Positions 1 to 8,322 of a stretch of DNA of 64,000 nucleotides are shown piece after piece. How positions within the stretch are numbered: the first letter of the stretch is position 1; each line of letters begins with the position of its first letter. Both the position numbers and the translations under genes were made by a program. The notes beneath the pieces were generated by a model. It had not been told where the DNA came from, did no database searches, and worked only from the letters and a program-made list of their open reading frames with translations. Location: positions 1 through 64,000 of the forward strand of contig NZ_DJKE01000002.1 of NCBI RefSeq assembly GCF_002434505.1, given 5' to 3'. The DNA comes from Brevundimonas sp. UBA6550 (GTDB lineage: Bacteria > Pseudomonadota > Alphaproteobacteria > Caulobacterales > Caulobacteraceae).

Positions 1-222
1 GAGTGGTCCTGGTTCGATCGGTGAGACCTGGCCGCCAAACCCAGCGATTGCAGAGCGTCTTGCGAGGAGCATAGACCGGCGGCCCGTCGATCCAGCGACC
101 GCCGCTGATCAGCACATGGACACGCCCAAGATCACCCGTCGATCATCGGCGCGAGGCATGCGTGGAAACAGCGTTCGAAGCCGTTCGAACTTCGCATCCG
201 TCAACCAGAACTGCGAAGCCAT
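1..222 (-). mobile_element. IS5-family transposase remnant, 5' end, frameshifted
   Basis: Reading from the ATG at 222 toward the left edge, the translation begins MASQFWLTDAKFERLRTLFP and continues through PRADDRRVILGV, which matches the N-terminus of IS5-family DDE transposases. A stop follows at about 109. Shifting frame at about 113-120 restores the expected continuation, with LISGGRWIDGPPVYAPRKTL and then a NRW motif. The reading frame is therefore broken, and the rest lies outside the window. The intact element would encode a cut-and-paste transposase; this copy cannot make one without frameshifting. An imperfect inverted repeat (CTTGGTCC/GGGACCAAG) lies upstream at about 259-292, but I cannot call it a terminal repeat. 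Confidence 0.7.
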
Positions 223-368
223 ATCCGTCCTCTTGTGTCTCCACAGGCAATCACGCCTTGGTCCGTAGGAAACCCGTTTGTGGGACCAAGCCCCGCCGCT
301 CCGCAGACCTTTCCTTCCACGCCCGCTTTCGGGTGTCATCCCGGCTCGCATTCCAGTGGGCGAGCATC

Positions 369-951
369 ATGATCACCGAAGCCCTCCCGGTCATCGTCAC
401 CGACGGCGCATCCGGCCCGGGCGCCGCGACGGCCAGAACGTTGCGTGGGGGCTGAGGAAACGATCCTCGATCTGAACGCCGCAGCGGGACGGGCGCCCTC
501 GACAGCGTCACCGACGTCGAGGGCGCCGCCGGCGCGCTGGAAGAGGCGAGGGTCGCCATCGATCTGATCGGCCCCTCCATAAGATGTCCAAGTTCGCGGC
601 CCATCCGTGCGCCGCCGATTCGGTGGGCGAAGAGCGCGGCGTGGTTCCAGAAGCGCCAGCGTCGCCGCATCAGACAGTCTGATCGGCCAGGCGGCCTATG
701 CCGCGTCCAAGGCGCGGGCATTGTCGGCATGGCCCTGCCGGCCGCGCGCAAGCTCGCCGGCCACGGCATTCGCGTAATGATCAGCGCGCCCGGCGTCTTC
801 TGGCTCCCTGCTGGAAGACTTGCTGAAGGAGGCGCAGCATTCGCCGGGCATGCAGACGCCTTCCCCAGCCGCCTTGGGCCAGCCGCAAGAGTTCGCCGAT
901 CCGGTGTGGTCGACCGTGGCCAATCCAAAGCAGAACCGCTCGAGCGCTGAG
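369..951 (+). pseudogene. Decayed short-chain dehydrogenase (3-hydroxyacyl-CoA dehydrogenase type II-like)
   Basis: No single frame is open, but SDR blocks appear in order across frames. MITEALPVIVTDGASGPGAA (369, NAD-binding Gly motif with a G-to-D change) is followed by ETILDLN (about 457) and DSVTDVEGAAGALEEARVAI (501). Then come SLIGQAAYAASKA (676, the catalytic YxxxK), GIVGMALPAARKLAGHGIRV (717), LEDLLKEAQHSPGMQTP (811) and QPQEFADPV (about 885). At least five frame changes and an internal loss separate these blocks. The closest family by eye is the HSD17B10-type fatty-acid or branched-chain 3-hydroxyacyl-CoA dehydrogenase. It lies beside an IS remnant, so this end of the window looks like decaying DNA. 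No other gene is evident between 223 and 990. Confidence 0.72.
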
Positions 952-990
952 ACGTGAGCGGGCCGGTAATGCCGGCTCACGCCCTCGATG

Positions 991-3024
991 TCAGAACCGA
1001 TAGGCCACCCCGACACGCAGGTTGCGGCCGGGGAGGGGGGCGATGTCCTTGAGGAAGGAGGCGTGTTCGCGGGCTTCCTCGTTGGTCAGGTTGCGCGCCT
1101 CGGCGAACAGGGTGACGTTCTGTTGGGCGAAGGGGCGCACGGCCAAGGACGCGTTGACCAACGTATAGTCGTTGGTCGGCAGTTCGAATTCGTTGGCGAC
1201 GCGGTCCTGTTGGCCCACGTGCCGCACCTCGGCGCTGGCGTCGAAGCGGGTCGAGGTCCAGGCCAGGCGGCCGGTGACGGAATAGGGCGGGATGCGCGCG
1301 GCGGGGCCGAAATCGGTCTGGGCGTGAACGTAGTCGGCAGACCCTTCCAGCGACAGCTTGCGATCGCCGTCCTGCCAAAGGGCGTAGGCGCCCTCCAGTT
1401 CGAAGCCGTAGAATTTCGCATCGGTCTGGACGAAGCGGTAGACGGGGAAGGTCTCGTTCTCTTCCTCGAACAGGAACTGTTCGCCGGTCGGGCGCTCGTC
1501 GATGAAGCCGTCGTACCAGGAATGATAGACGTGCAGGTCGCCCGTGAACCGGCCGCGATCGTAGTGGGCGGTGCCCTCCAGCGTGGTGACCTTTTCGCTG
1601 TTCAGGTTCAGGTCGCCCGTCTCATAGGCCGCGGTGGCGATGTGGACGCCATTGGCGAACAGTTCGACTTCGCTGGGCGCCCGCTCGTTGTGGGCCAGGC
1701 TGAGACCCAGGAACAGGCCGGGCGCGGGGCGCAGGAAGGCGGCGGCGGAGGCGGACCAGTTGTCGAAGGTGCGGTTCACCTCGCTGGTCGCGCCGATCGG
1801 GGTGCCCGACAGCTCGCGCCGGTCATAGCGCAGACCGCCCTCGAAGCCGTGATTGCCCAGATCCAGCCGCTGCACCGTATAGACGCCGACCTCGTCGATA
1901 TCGACGGTGGGCACGAAGGCTTCCTCGCCGATGGCCTGGAAGTTGCGCGACAGGGTCTGAACGCCCAAGGCGCCGTTCCAGCCGCCGCGTTGGCGCTGAA
2001 CCAGGTCGGCGCGGGCTTCCCAGCCGTCGGAGTTGAACGCCGTGCCCGGCTCGCCCACATCCTCGAACTCGGTGTGGGTGTAGTCGGCGTGGCCATAGGA
2101 GCCGCGCAGGGCCGAGAAGGGGCCGTCGTCGAACCGGTATTCGCCGCGCGCGTCCCAGCGCTTCTGGTTCAGCTTGATGAAGACGGATTCCTCGGCGACC
2201 GTGCCGTATTCGCTGTCGGTGTTCTTGTAGGAGACGCCGGCGAAGCCCTTGTCCCCGATGTAGGACCCGCCGACGCCCCAGGTCTCCAGATCGGTATAGC
2301 TGTTGGGCTGTTTGCCGCCGCCGCCCCGGGCGATGCCTTCGGCGGCGGCGCGGCGAGCGGAGATGGCCGGGGCGGGGATGTCGTAGTCGTCGGTCTTGCG
2401 CTTCACCCCATCGACGTTGAAGGCGAAATTGCCCGAACCCACCGTGACGCGGCCGAAGGCGCTGCGGCCGTCATCGACGCTGGACGCCTGGGCCGAGACC
2501 ACGCCCGCGACGCCGCCCTGGGGGATGGCGGTGGGGATGCGGTCGTCCAGCACATTGACCACGCCGCCGATGGCCGAGCCGCCATAGACCAGGGTGGCGG
2601 GGCCGCGAATGATCTCGATGCGGTTGGCCTCGGCGGGGTCGGTCGCCACGGCGTGGTCGGGCGAGACCGAACTGGCGTCGATCAGGCCGATGCCGTTGGT
2701 CAGCACCTGGACGCGCGGCCCGCTCAGACCCCGGATGACCGGACGGCTGGCGCCCGGCGCGAAGTCGGTGGAGCGGACCCCCGGACGCCCGTTCAACAGG
2801 TCTCCCAACGACGCGGCCGGTGCGGTGGCCAAGGTCTGTTCGTCCAGCACGTCGGTAGCGATGACCGCCGCCCTCTGGCTGACGCCATAGGGAACGCCCG
2901 TGACGATGACGTCATCGACCGTGGTCGGCGTATTGGCGGTCGATTGCGCGGCGGCGGCGCCAGCCAGCACGGTGGAGCCGACCGCAGCCAGAAGCAGCGA
3001 GCGCAGGGCGGGGGAGGAACGCAT
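991..3024 (-). CDS. TonB-dependent outer-membrane receptor, ZnuD-like (zinc uptake)
   Basis: This 677-residue outer-membrane receptor is predicted to import a metal or metallophore using TonB energy. A signal peptide covers about residues 1-26 and is followed by a TonB-box-like DDVIVTG (37-43). The plug contains VIRGLSGPRVQVLTNG and RIEIIRGPATLVYGG. The barrel ends in the typical terminal Phe (VGVAYRF). The plug segment around SPDHAVATDP and the barrel motif NERAPSEVELFANG are the kind seen in ZnuD-type zinc receptors. A perfect Zur-type palindrome lies 30-46 bp upstream of the start, which supports zinc-repressed expression. No clear Shine-Dalgarno precedes the ATG. Zinc specificity is inferred from the box and family resemblance. 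Confidence 0.85.
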   Translation of the reverse strand: MRSSPALRSLLLAAVGSTVLAGAAAAQSTANTPTTVDDVIVTGVPYGVSQRAAVIATDVLDEQTLATAPAASLGDLLNGRPGVRSTDFAPGASRPVIRGLSGPRVQVLTNGIGLIDASSVSPDHAVATDPAEANRIEIIRGPATLVYGGSAIGGVVNVLDDRIPTAIPQGGVAGVVSAQASSVDDGRSAFGRVTVGSGNFAFNVDGVKRKTDDYDIPAPAISARRAAAEGIARGGGGKQPNSYTDLETWGVGGSYIGDKGFAGVSYKNTDSEYGTVAEESVFIKLNQKRWDARGEYRFDDGPFSALRGSYGHADYTHTEFEDVGEPGTAFNSDGWEARADLVQRQRGGWNGALGVQTLSRNFQAIGEEAFVPTVDIDEVGVYTVQRLDLGNHGFEGGLRYDRRELSGTPIGATSEVNRTFDNWSASAAAFLRPAPGLFLGLSLAHNERAPSEVELFANGVHIATAAYETGDLNLNSEKVTTLEGTAHYDRGRFTGDLHVYHSWYDGFIDERPTGEQFLFEEENETFPVYRFVQTDAKFYGFELEGAYALWQDGDRKLSLEGSADYVHAQTDFGPAARIPPYSVTGRLAWTSTRFDASAEVRHVGQQDRVANEFELPTNDYTLVNASLAVRPFAQQNVTLFAEARNLTNEEAREHASFLKDIAPLPGRNLRVGVAYRF

Positions 3025-3053
3025 GTCGGGAGCTTTCGAGACGGAAAGCGGGA

Positions 3054-3070
3054 ATGTTATGAGATAACAT
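3054..3070 (-). promoter_or_regulatory. Zur box upstream of the ZnuD-like receptor
   Basis: ATGTTAT-GAG-ATAACAT is a perfect 7-3-7 inverted repeat 30 bp upstream of the receptor start. Alphaproteobacterial Zur sites, as I recall them, have the same ATGTTAT-N3-ATAACAT core. Binding of zinc-loaded Zur here would block transcription when zinc is sufficient. A Fur site is less likely, because the GATAATGATAATC-type hexamers are absent. Confidence 0.72.
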
Positions 3071-3178
3071 CACATGTGGTCAAGTGACGCATGGACGCCG
3101 ACGCCAGATGCGCCCTGAAAACCACGTCCGCCGATCACGATGAATGGTCCGCCGTCAGCTCGGGGTTGAAAATAAAAC

Positions 3179-3195
3179 GGCGCGCCCGGAGCGAT
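3179..3195 (+). repeat. att-like direct repeat, distal copy of tRNA-Arg 3' end
   Basis: GGCGCGCCCGGAGCGAT matches the complement of the tRNA-Arg 3' end at 8324-8340 in 16 of 17 positions and in the same orientation. It lies at the boundary where base composition drops, so it is the expected far attachment site of DNA integrated at the tRNA. The rest of 3071-3338 holds no convincing gene. It contains a small GC hairpin at about 3211-3230 and an AAAGTC-CCC-GACTTT hairpin at about 3296-3310, near the regulator's 3' end. Confidence 0.55.
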
Positions 3196-3338
3196 ACAGG
3201 TTCAGACATGGCGCGCTTCGTCGCGCCGCGCATCTGGACATTCCAAGCTTTGGCACGCCCTGCATCCCGGTCCGGATTGGCCCCGTGGGCGCTTGAAAGT
3301 CCCCGACTTTAAAGAACCGACTTGTTTCGATCCTGGAC

Positions 3339-4346
3339 CTAAGTCCCGTTGATCCGTCGGACAGATAGACGTTCGACCAGCGACACGTCGAACACCGTAC
3401 GTCTGCGGGCGCCGGGTCCCTCCGCGATACGTTGGACCAGGGTCTCGATTGCGGAGACGACCATGGCCTCGATCGGCATGTCTATCGTCGTCAGTGGCGG
3501 CGTGTTGAGGGCCGCCCAAGGAATATCGTCAAAGCCTACGATGGAGACATCTTGAGGCACAGACAGCCCCACGCTCTGGAGATGTCGCATGGCGCCTATG
3601 GCGATCAGATCTGATCCTGCGACGACGGCCGTCACCTCACGACGTTCCAAGGCGCGGGCTGCGGCGGGGTCCAGGTCGAGGGCGAAGGCGTTCTCGACGT
3701 TCCAGGCCAGGTTTGCGTGTTGGCGAATGACGGCAATGGCCCCTTCGGCCCGGTGGCGGGCGCTGGATGCGGCGAGAGGGCCGGAAATTACTCCTATGTT
3801 TACATGACCTGCGGCCATCAGGTGTTCCGCCGCCAGTCGCCCCCCCATGGCGTAGTCCGCCAGAACCACGTCGTAGTCGGGCAGGTTGCGGTCCAACACC
3901 ACGATGGGGATGCGTCCCATGTCCGTCGTCGGACGGCTTGTCCGAGGGTTGCTGTCATCGATAGGGAACCACAACAGTCCGTCTATGCCCTGGTCGACGA
4001 GCAACCGAATGGCGGCGCGCTGCTCCTCCAACGCCCCGCCGGTATCCGCCAGCAGCACATTGTAGCCCTGACGCCTGGCGGTCTGCAGCACGGCTTGGGC
4101 CAGGCTGGGAAAGAACGGATTGGTCAGGTCGGGCAGTACGAGGCCCAGCACGCCGGTTCGGCCGGTTTTCATGGCCTTGGCGCTGGTGTTGGGACGATAC
4201 CCGAGATCGCCGGCGACCTGGAGAATGTGAGCGCGTGTCGTCTCGCCGACCGAGCCGGAGCCGTTAATGGCATAGGAGGCGCTGGCCAAGGACACACCCG
4301 CCGCCCGGGCGACATCCTTCAGTGTCGGGCGACGTGAGCTGTTCAT
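3339..4346 (-). CDS. LacI-family transcriptional regulator
   Basis: This is a 335-residue LacI/GalR-type repressor. The N-terminal helix-turn-helix (about residues 8-28, TLKDVARAAGVSLASASYAI) is followed by the hinge region and a type 1 periplasmic-binding-fold effector domain beginning TGVLGLVLPDLTNPFFPSLA (about 65-84). Later motifs include VVLDRN and SIVGFDDIPWA, which are typical of sugar-responsive members. The gene lies 92 bp downstream of the TonB-dependent receptor on the same strand, so it probably belongs to that transcription unit or has its own promoter. The two TGAAACGTTTCA-type palindromes in the divergent promoter region at 6.8-7.0 kb are its likely operators. The effector is unknown. 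Confidence 0.92.
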   Translation of the reverse strand: MNSSRRPTLKDVARAAGVSLASASYAINGSGSVGETTRAHILQVAGDLGYRPNTSAKAMKTGRTGVLGLVLPDLTNPFFPSLAQAVLQTARRQGYNVLLADTGGALEEQRAAIRLLVDQGIDGLLWFPIDDSNPRTSRPTTDMGRIPIVVLDRNLPDYDVVLADYAMGGRLAAEHLMAAGHVNIGVISGPLAASSARHRAEGAIAVIRQHANLAWNVENAFALDLDPAAARALERREVTAVVAGSDLIAIGAMRHLQSVGLSVPQDVSIVGFDDIPWAALNTPPLTTIDMPIEAMVVSAIETLVQRIAEGPGARRRTVFDVSLVERLSVRRINGT

Positions 4347-4363
4347 TCGGTGGAAAACCTTGA

Positions 4364-4377
4364 TGCAAGCGCTGGCA
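4364..4377. promoter_or_regulatory. Quasi-palindrome upstream of the lacI-type gene
   Basis: TGCAAGCGCTGGCA is a 14-bp inverted repeat with a central CG and one mismatched pair. It lies 18-31 bp upstream of the regulator start. Its shape fits LacI-family operators, but its sequence differs from the TGAAACGTTTCA type found further upstream. It could be an autoregulatory site, a site for a second LacI-family protein, or chance. Confidence 0.3.
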
Positions 4378-4438
4378 GCCGTCGCCCCGCCGCCCCGCCG
4401 CCCTCAGTGGGGCAGCGGGGCGTTCCGCGTCAAGCCGA

Positions 4439-6802
4439 TCAGAATCGCGTCCGCAGCGACACGGTGAGCGTGCGAGGCGCACCCACGAAGTAGCGATCCA
4501 AGGTGCGGACGTCGGGGCCGGACGTCAGGCCGAACTCCGGCTGGTTCGCCGTCGAACTGCTGACGGCGGCCAGATAGGTCTCGTCGAACAGGTTATCGAT
4601 GTTGAATTGCAGTCTGGTCGTCGGCAGACCGGCGACGTCCAGGTCGTAATGGGCGGTCAGTCCCATGATCGTATAGGCCTCCAGCGTCTCGACCTCGACC
4701 TCCCTGAAGGTGGTCGGGGCGATGATGTGGCCCCCCGCGCGCTCCCCGACATAGCGGGCGTTCAGTTCGACCCGAACATTGCGGGTTGGGGACCAGCCAA
4801 CCTGGGCGAACAGTGAGTGGCGGGGAATATCGCGCACCCGGGCGCCGCCGATGATGCCTAATGACGCCAGGGTGGCGCGGTCTGCGCTGCCTGCAGCAGG
4901 GTTGTCATGAGTTGCATCCTGATAGGCGAAGGCCGCGTAGAGGTCGATCACGCCCAAATTCTGAAAGCCGGTCACCTCCAAGCCACGAGACGTTTGCCCC
5001 AAGGTGTTCGCGGCGCGCGTGGCGACATTGCCGCGCACAATCTCGTCTGGATCGAGGATGGCAGTCGGATCGCGAGGGACGATTCCCACGCCGTTCTTCA
5101 GATCCACGTCGTAGGCCTGAATCGAGAAGGCTCTGTCGGTGGATACATAGCGCAATCCGAGGTCCAGATTGCGTGTCTGGATCGGGGCCAGCGCATCAGG
5201 GTCGATCACCGCCGTCGAACCCAGGAAGGCATCCTCTGGAATGCCCGAGAAGTTGCGCGCATAGCCCCCGAAGACCTCCCATTGCGGCGTCAGTCGCCAG
5301 GTCGCGCCCAGTTTGGGGTTGATGTCGGAAGCCTGGGAGAAAGCCAGCTCGGCCCGATATTCCAACGGTGACTTGGCCTCGTAACGAATATCATACCAGG
5401 TGACGCCGAGGGCCAGCTTCAGTCGCTCGTCGAACAGGCGCACTTCGTCCTGCGCGTAGAGCATGACCGTCTCCACCTCTGCCGATCGCTCATACTCCAC
5501 ATAGTTCAACTGGCTGCGATCGTAGCCGATGCTGCGGACCGGATCGGTGATGCGATAGAAGTTCCGACGCTCGCTGGAATCGCCGCCCTCGTACCAGGCG
5601 CCGAATCGCAGGGTGTGGCCTTGGACCAGATCCAGAACCTTCAGTTCCGACGTCAGGCCGTATCGTTCGCGCTCGCGCGGGGTGATGCGCATGTCAGCCA
5701 GCCCGCCCACGGCGTTGCTGTCGCGCGTTGTGATCAGGGCGGGACGGATGGCGCCGCCGTTGACGTTATATCCGTTGACGGCGCGCGGATCGGCGCCTGT
5801 CATCCGACGCGCGCGGTCCTGATAGCGGAAGGATTCGCCATCCAGCGTCTGGTAATAGGGATTGACGCTCAGAGTAATCCGATCACTGAGGATAAAACGG
5901 CCGTTGACGTACGCCAGCAGGTCCTTGCGAACACCGCCCAGCGCGCCCCCGAAATTGACGTCCTTCGCCGGAATTCCGGTCAGGGCGTCAGTCGCCTGGT
6001 CGCTGTGTCGATCAACGTTGAACTCGCCCTTGGTGACGATGTTGAAGTCGTTGTCTGTCTGGTCGTTGTAGGCGACCCGGCCCTGGATCATAGAGCCGTT
6101 GTCGAACCGCTTGCGCAACTTGACTTCGTAGTGGTCGCGCTGGCTTGAACGGCTGTCTCGCCCGGCCCAGACGTCGTTCTCCTGGAAAGAGGCGGACGCA
6201 TAGCCGGTAAGGCCCGGCGCGAACTCGCCGAAGTCGGCTCGCCCATACAGGCGACGGAAGTCAAATGACCCCAGGCCTGCTTCGATCGTCAGGCCGGGAT
6301 CTTGGGTCGGATCGTTGGTGATGAAATCGATGAATCCCCCGAGTGCGAAACGCGAGGGGGCGCCAATGTCGGCCGAGCTTTGCGAGGCGACGATCTTGCC
6401 GATATTGCTGGATTCGATGAAACGGGTCGGGGGCGAGCCGCCGTTGAAGCGCGCATCGCCCGTGGGCACCCCATCGATCGTCAGGCCGATCTGCTCCTTG
6501 TTCAGCCCGCGCATGTAAAGCTCGAACGAAAAGCTGCCGCCGCGTGCGTCACCGGTGGAAACCTGAACGCCCGGGACCTTGACCAGGCTTTGCATGATGT
6601 CGGCGCCTAAGGGCCGTTCAGCGATGTCTTCCGCACCCAAGGTGAAGGTCGCCCGCGTCAAGCCCGAGCCGAACCGCTCGGCGGTGACGACAACATCCTC
6701 AATGTCGGGGGGCGCGCCGTCCGCCTCCTGCGCCAGGGCGAGCGAGGCCTGGCTCAACCCCGCCAACAAGGCGCTAGACGCCAACCAGATCGATTTCTTC
6801 AT
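4439..6802 (-). CDS. TonB-dependent receptor of the LacI-regulated islet
   Basis: This 787-residue outer-membrane receptor has a signal peptide at about 1-25 (cleavage near LALAQ), a TonB-box-like EDVVVTAER (35-43), a plug with MRGLNKEQIGLTIDGVPTGD and a beta-barrel ending in Arg-Phe (LRTRF). The barrel carries TBDR motifs such as FGGYARNFSG and NIDNLFDETYLAAV. It is divergent from a phytase-like lipoprotein and upstream of a LacI regulator. In Caulobacterales and relatives this arrangement usually marks uptake of a specific carbohydrate or phosphate ester. Nothing in the sequence identifies the ligand. GC is visibly lower than in flanking genes (about 55% on sampled lines against 62-72% outside), which fits acquisition. 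Confidence 0.9.
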   Translation of the reverse strand: MKKSIWLASSALLAGLSQASLALAQEADGAPPDIEDVVVTAERFGSGLTRATFTLGAEDIAERPLGADIMQSLVKVPGVQVSTGDARGGSFSFELYMRGLNKEQIGLTIDGVPTGDARFNGGSPPTRFIESSNIGKIVASQSSADIGAPSRFALGGFIDFITNDPTQDPGLTIEAGLGSFDFRRLYGRADFGEFAPGLTGYASASFQENDVWAGRDSRSSQRDHYEVKLRKRFDNGSMIQGRVAYNDQTDNDFNIVTKGEFNVDRHSDQATDALTGIPAKDVNFGGALGGVRKDLLAYVNGRFILSDRITLSVNPYYQTLDGESFRYQDRARRMTGADPRAVNGYNVNGGAIRPALITTRDSNAVGGLADMRITPRERERYGLTSELKVLDLVQGHTLRFGAWYEGGDSSERRNFYRITDPVRSIGYDRSQLNYVEYERSAEVETVMLYAQDEVRLFDERLKLALGVTWYDIRYEAKSPLEYRAELAFSQASDINPKLGATWRLTPQWEVFGGYARNFSGIPEDAFLGSTAVIDPDALAPIQTRNLDLGLRYVSTDRAFSIQAYDVDLKNGVGIVPRDPTAILDPDEIVRGNVATRAANTLGQTSRGLEVTGFQNLGVIDLYAAFAYQDATHDNPAAGSADRATLASLGIIGGARVRDIPRHSLFAQVGWSPTRNVRVELNARYVGERAGGHIIAPTTFREVEVETLEAYTIMGLTAHYDLDVAGLPTTRLQFNIDNLFDETYLAAVSSSTANQPEFGLTSGPDVRTLDRYFVGAPRTLTVSLRTRF

Positions 6803-6839
6803 TTCAACACCCCCATGCCTCCCCGAGACAATCAGAGAA

Positions 6840-6855
6840 GATGAAACGTTTCATC
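6840..6855. promoter_or_regulatory. LacI-type operator 1
   Basis: GATGAAACGTTTCATC is a perfect 16-bp palindrome with the central CG typical of LacI-family operators. It lies 38 bp upstream of the TonB-dependent receptor start, in the divergent intergenic region. It probably controls the receptor leftward and contributes to control of the phytase-like gene rightward. Confidence 0.7.
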
Positions 6856-6969
6856 GGTTATGGAGGTGACGCGGACATTTCGGTCTGATGAAGGTTTCTG
6901 TAAGGGCTCGAACCGTCCCAATTCCGGCCGTAAACTCGCAGACTCGAGCAACGTCAGCGTGGTGTTTGT

Positions 6970-6983
6970 ATGAACCGTTTCAC
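6970..6983. promoter_or_regulatory. LacI-type operator 2 (near copy)
   Basis: ATGAACCGTTTCAC repeats the core of operator 1 with one change (TGAACCGTTTCA against TGAAACGTTTCA). It lies 130 bp away and covers the first ATG of the phytase-like gene. Two sites at this distance would allow looping between bound repressor dimers, or independent control of each divergent promoter. Confidence 0.55.
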
Positions 6984-8166
6984 CTACTTCACACATTTTC
7001 GTTCCACGCATGGTGCGCCAGACTTGCAAGCCGTGGGGCGGTCGGCGCTTTTTAGTTTCGTCGTGTTTCTACAGGCTGGCTGCGTCACCCCTGCCATCGT
7101 CCCCATAGGCGTTCTGCAGTTGGCCTCGGAACAGGGCGCCGAAGGTCGCACATTCGGAGGGATTTCAGGTCTGGACCACCACCCGACGAGCAAGGCGTGG
7201 CTTCTGATTTCTGACGATCGATCCACACACGGTCCCGCACGCTTCTACGAAGCCGTCCTGAATTGGCGGCAGGACCGTCTGGTCAACGCGCAGATTCGTG
7301 GACAACGTCCGCTTCAAAACGACAAGGCTCTGCTCTTTCCTCCAGAGTCCGACCGTTCCAACATCGATGACGAGGTGGCGGACCCCGAAAGCATTCGCTT
7401 CGACCCCATCGACGACAGCATCATCTGGTCCAGCGAGGGTGATTCAAGTCGAGGATTCAGCCCCACGATCCGCCGTATGACGATGGAAGGGGGCGCCCTG
7501 GGCGTCATCCCCCTCCCATCCGCCCTCGGATTTGATGCCGCCGAGGATCGCGGCGCGATCCCGAACAAGACTGTGGAAGGCTTGGCGTGGACCGCCGGCG
7601 GACAAGCCCTCTGGGCCGCCATGGAAGGCCCGCTCAAGCAGGACCGTCTCTCGTCCGACAACGACCAGGGCGCGCTGGTTCGCTTAACGCTCCTGACGCG
7701 AACCGGCGAAACGATCAGGCAAAAAGCATATGAGGTCGATCCCGTGATGGCGTCTCGACGTAACAGAGCGGCCGACAGCGGGGTCAGCGAAGTCCTGATG
7801 CTCGACGACCAACGAATGCTGGTGCTTGAGCGCGCCGGACTACAAACCGAGAGCGGCGCCTTTGTATTCCGAACGCGGCTGTATTGCGCCGATCTGAACA
7901 CGGGTGATGACATCCAGGGGCTTGAACGCCTGGCAGGACGCCGCAGTCGTCCTATCGCAAAGCGGCTGATAGCCGATCTGGCTGAAGTCGGCTTGGCCTA
8001 CAATTTCGAAGGAATGAGTTGGGGCCCCAAACTGAGCGACGATCGCGCCAGTTTGGTGTTCGTGTCGGATAACAACTTCGAAGAGCAGACCCCAACGGTC
8101 ATCGCGGCTTTTGCCCTTTCGGGTCCTAACGGCGTTGCGGCCTGGGCTGATAAGAACTGCCCTTGA
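6970..8166 (+). CDS. Esterase-like/phytase-like beta-propeller lipoprotein
   Basis: This protein of up to 398 residues matches the 'esterase-like activity of phytase' family (PF13449). Conserved stretches are GGISGLDHHP with WLLISDDRS, DPESIRFDP with IIWSSEGD, TVEGLAWTAGGQALWAAMEG, EVLMLDDQRMLVLERAG and NFEGMSWGP with SLVFVSDNN. The N-terminus has a hydrophobic stretch ending FLQAGC, which suggests a lipoprotein (lipobox imperfect). The ATG at 6970 gives a long n-region and overlaps operator 2. The in-frame GTG at 7033 would give a normal-length signal peptide and leave the operator upstream, and it may be the true start. Neither has a clear Shine-Dalgarno. It is divergent from the TonB-dependent receptor and likely releases or processes its substrate at the cell surface or in the periplasm. 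The substrate is unknown. Confidence 0.8.
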   Translation: MNRFTYFTHFRSTHGAPDLQAVGRSALFSFVVFLQAGCVTPAIVPIGVLQLASEQGAEGRTFGGISGLDHHPTSKAWLLISDDRSTHGPARFYEAVLNWRQDRLVNAQIRGQRPLQNDKALLFPPESDRSNIDDEVADPESIRFDPIDDSIIWSSEGDSSRGFSPTIRRMTMEGGALGVIPLPSALGFDAAEDRGAIPNKTVEGLAWTAGGQALWAAMEGPLKQDRLSSDNDQGALVRLTLLTRTGETIRQKAYEVDPVMASRRNRAADSGVSEVLMLDDQRMLVLERAGLQTESGAFVFRTRLYCADLNTGDDIQGLERLAGRRSRPIAKRLIADLAEVGLAYNFEGMSWGPKLSDDRASLVFVSDNNFEEQTPTVIAAFALSGPNGVAAWADKNCP

Positions 8167-8322
8167 ACCGCGAGATCGGCGGCTTGCCGTGGCGTGCTTC
8201 TCAAACCGTGTTCACGACGCCGAACCGCCCGCCTGCTAGGCGTTGCAGCAGACAAGGTCTAATTTCGGCTGAAGCCCCGCATCGCCGTCCCGGTGCAACT
8301 TGCTTTCAAAGACGAAAGCAAG

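Noticed and set aside
259..292. Terminal inverted repeat of the IS5-type remnant
   Set aside because: The CTTGGTCC/GGGACCAAG pair is self-inverted at one end only; without the other end of the element it cannot be told from a chance hairpin.
988..3087. Long open frame (699 codons) opposite the ZnuD-like receptor
   Set aside because: Antisense frames stay open in high-GC DNA. The product is Gly/Ala/Val/Asp-rich with no motif, while the minus strand encodes a full receptor with signal peptide and terminal Phe.
3091..3312. Small open frame of 73 codons between the receptor and the lacI-type gene
   Set aside because: No ribosome-binding site, no motif, and it spans the att-like repeat.
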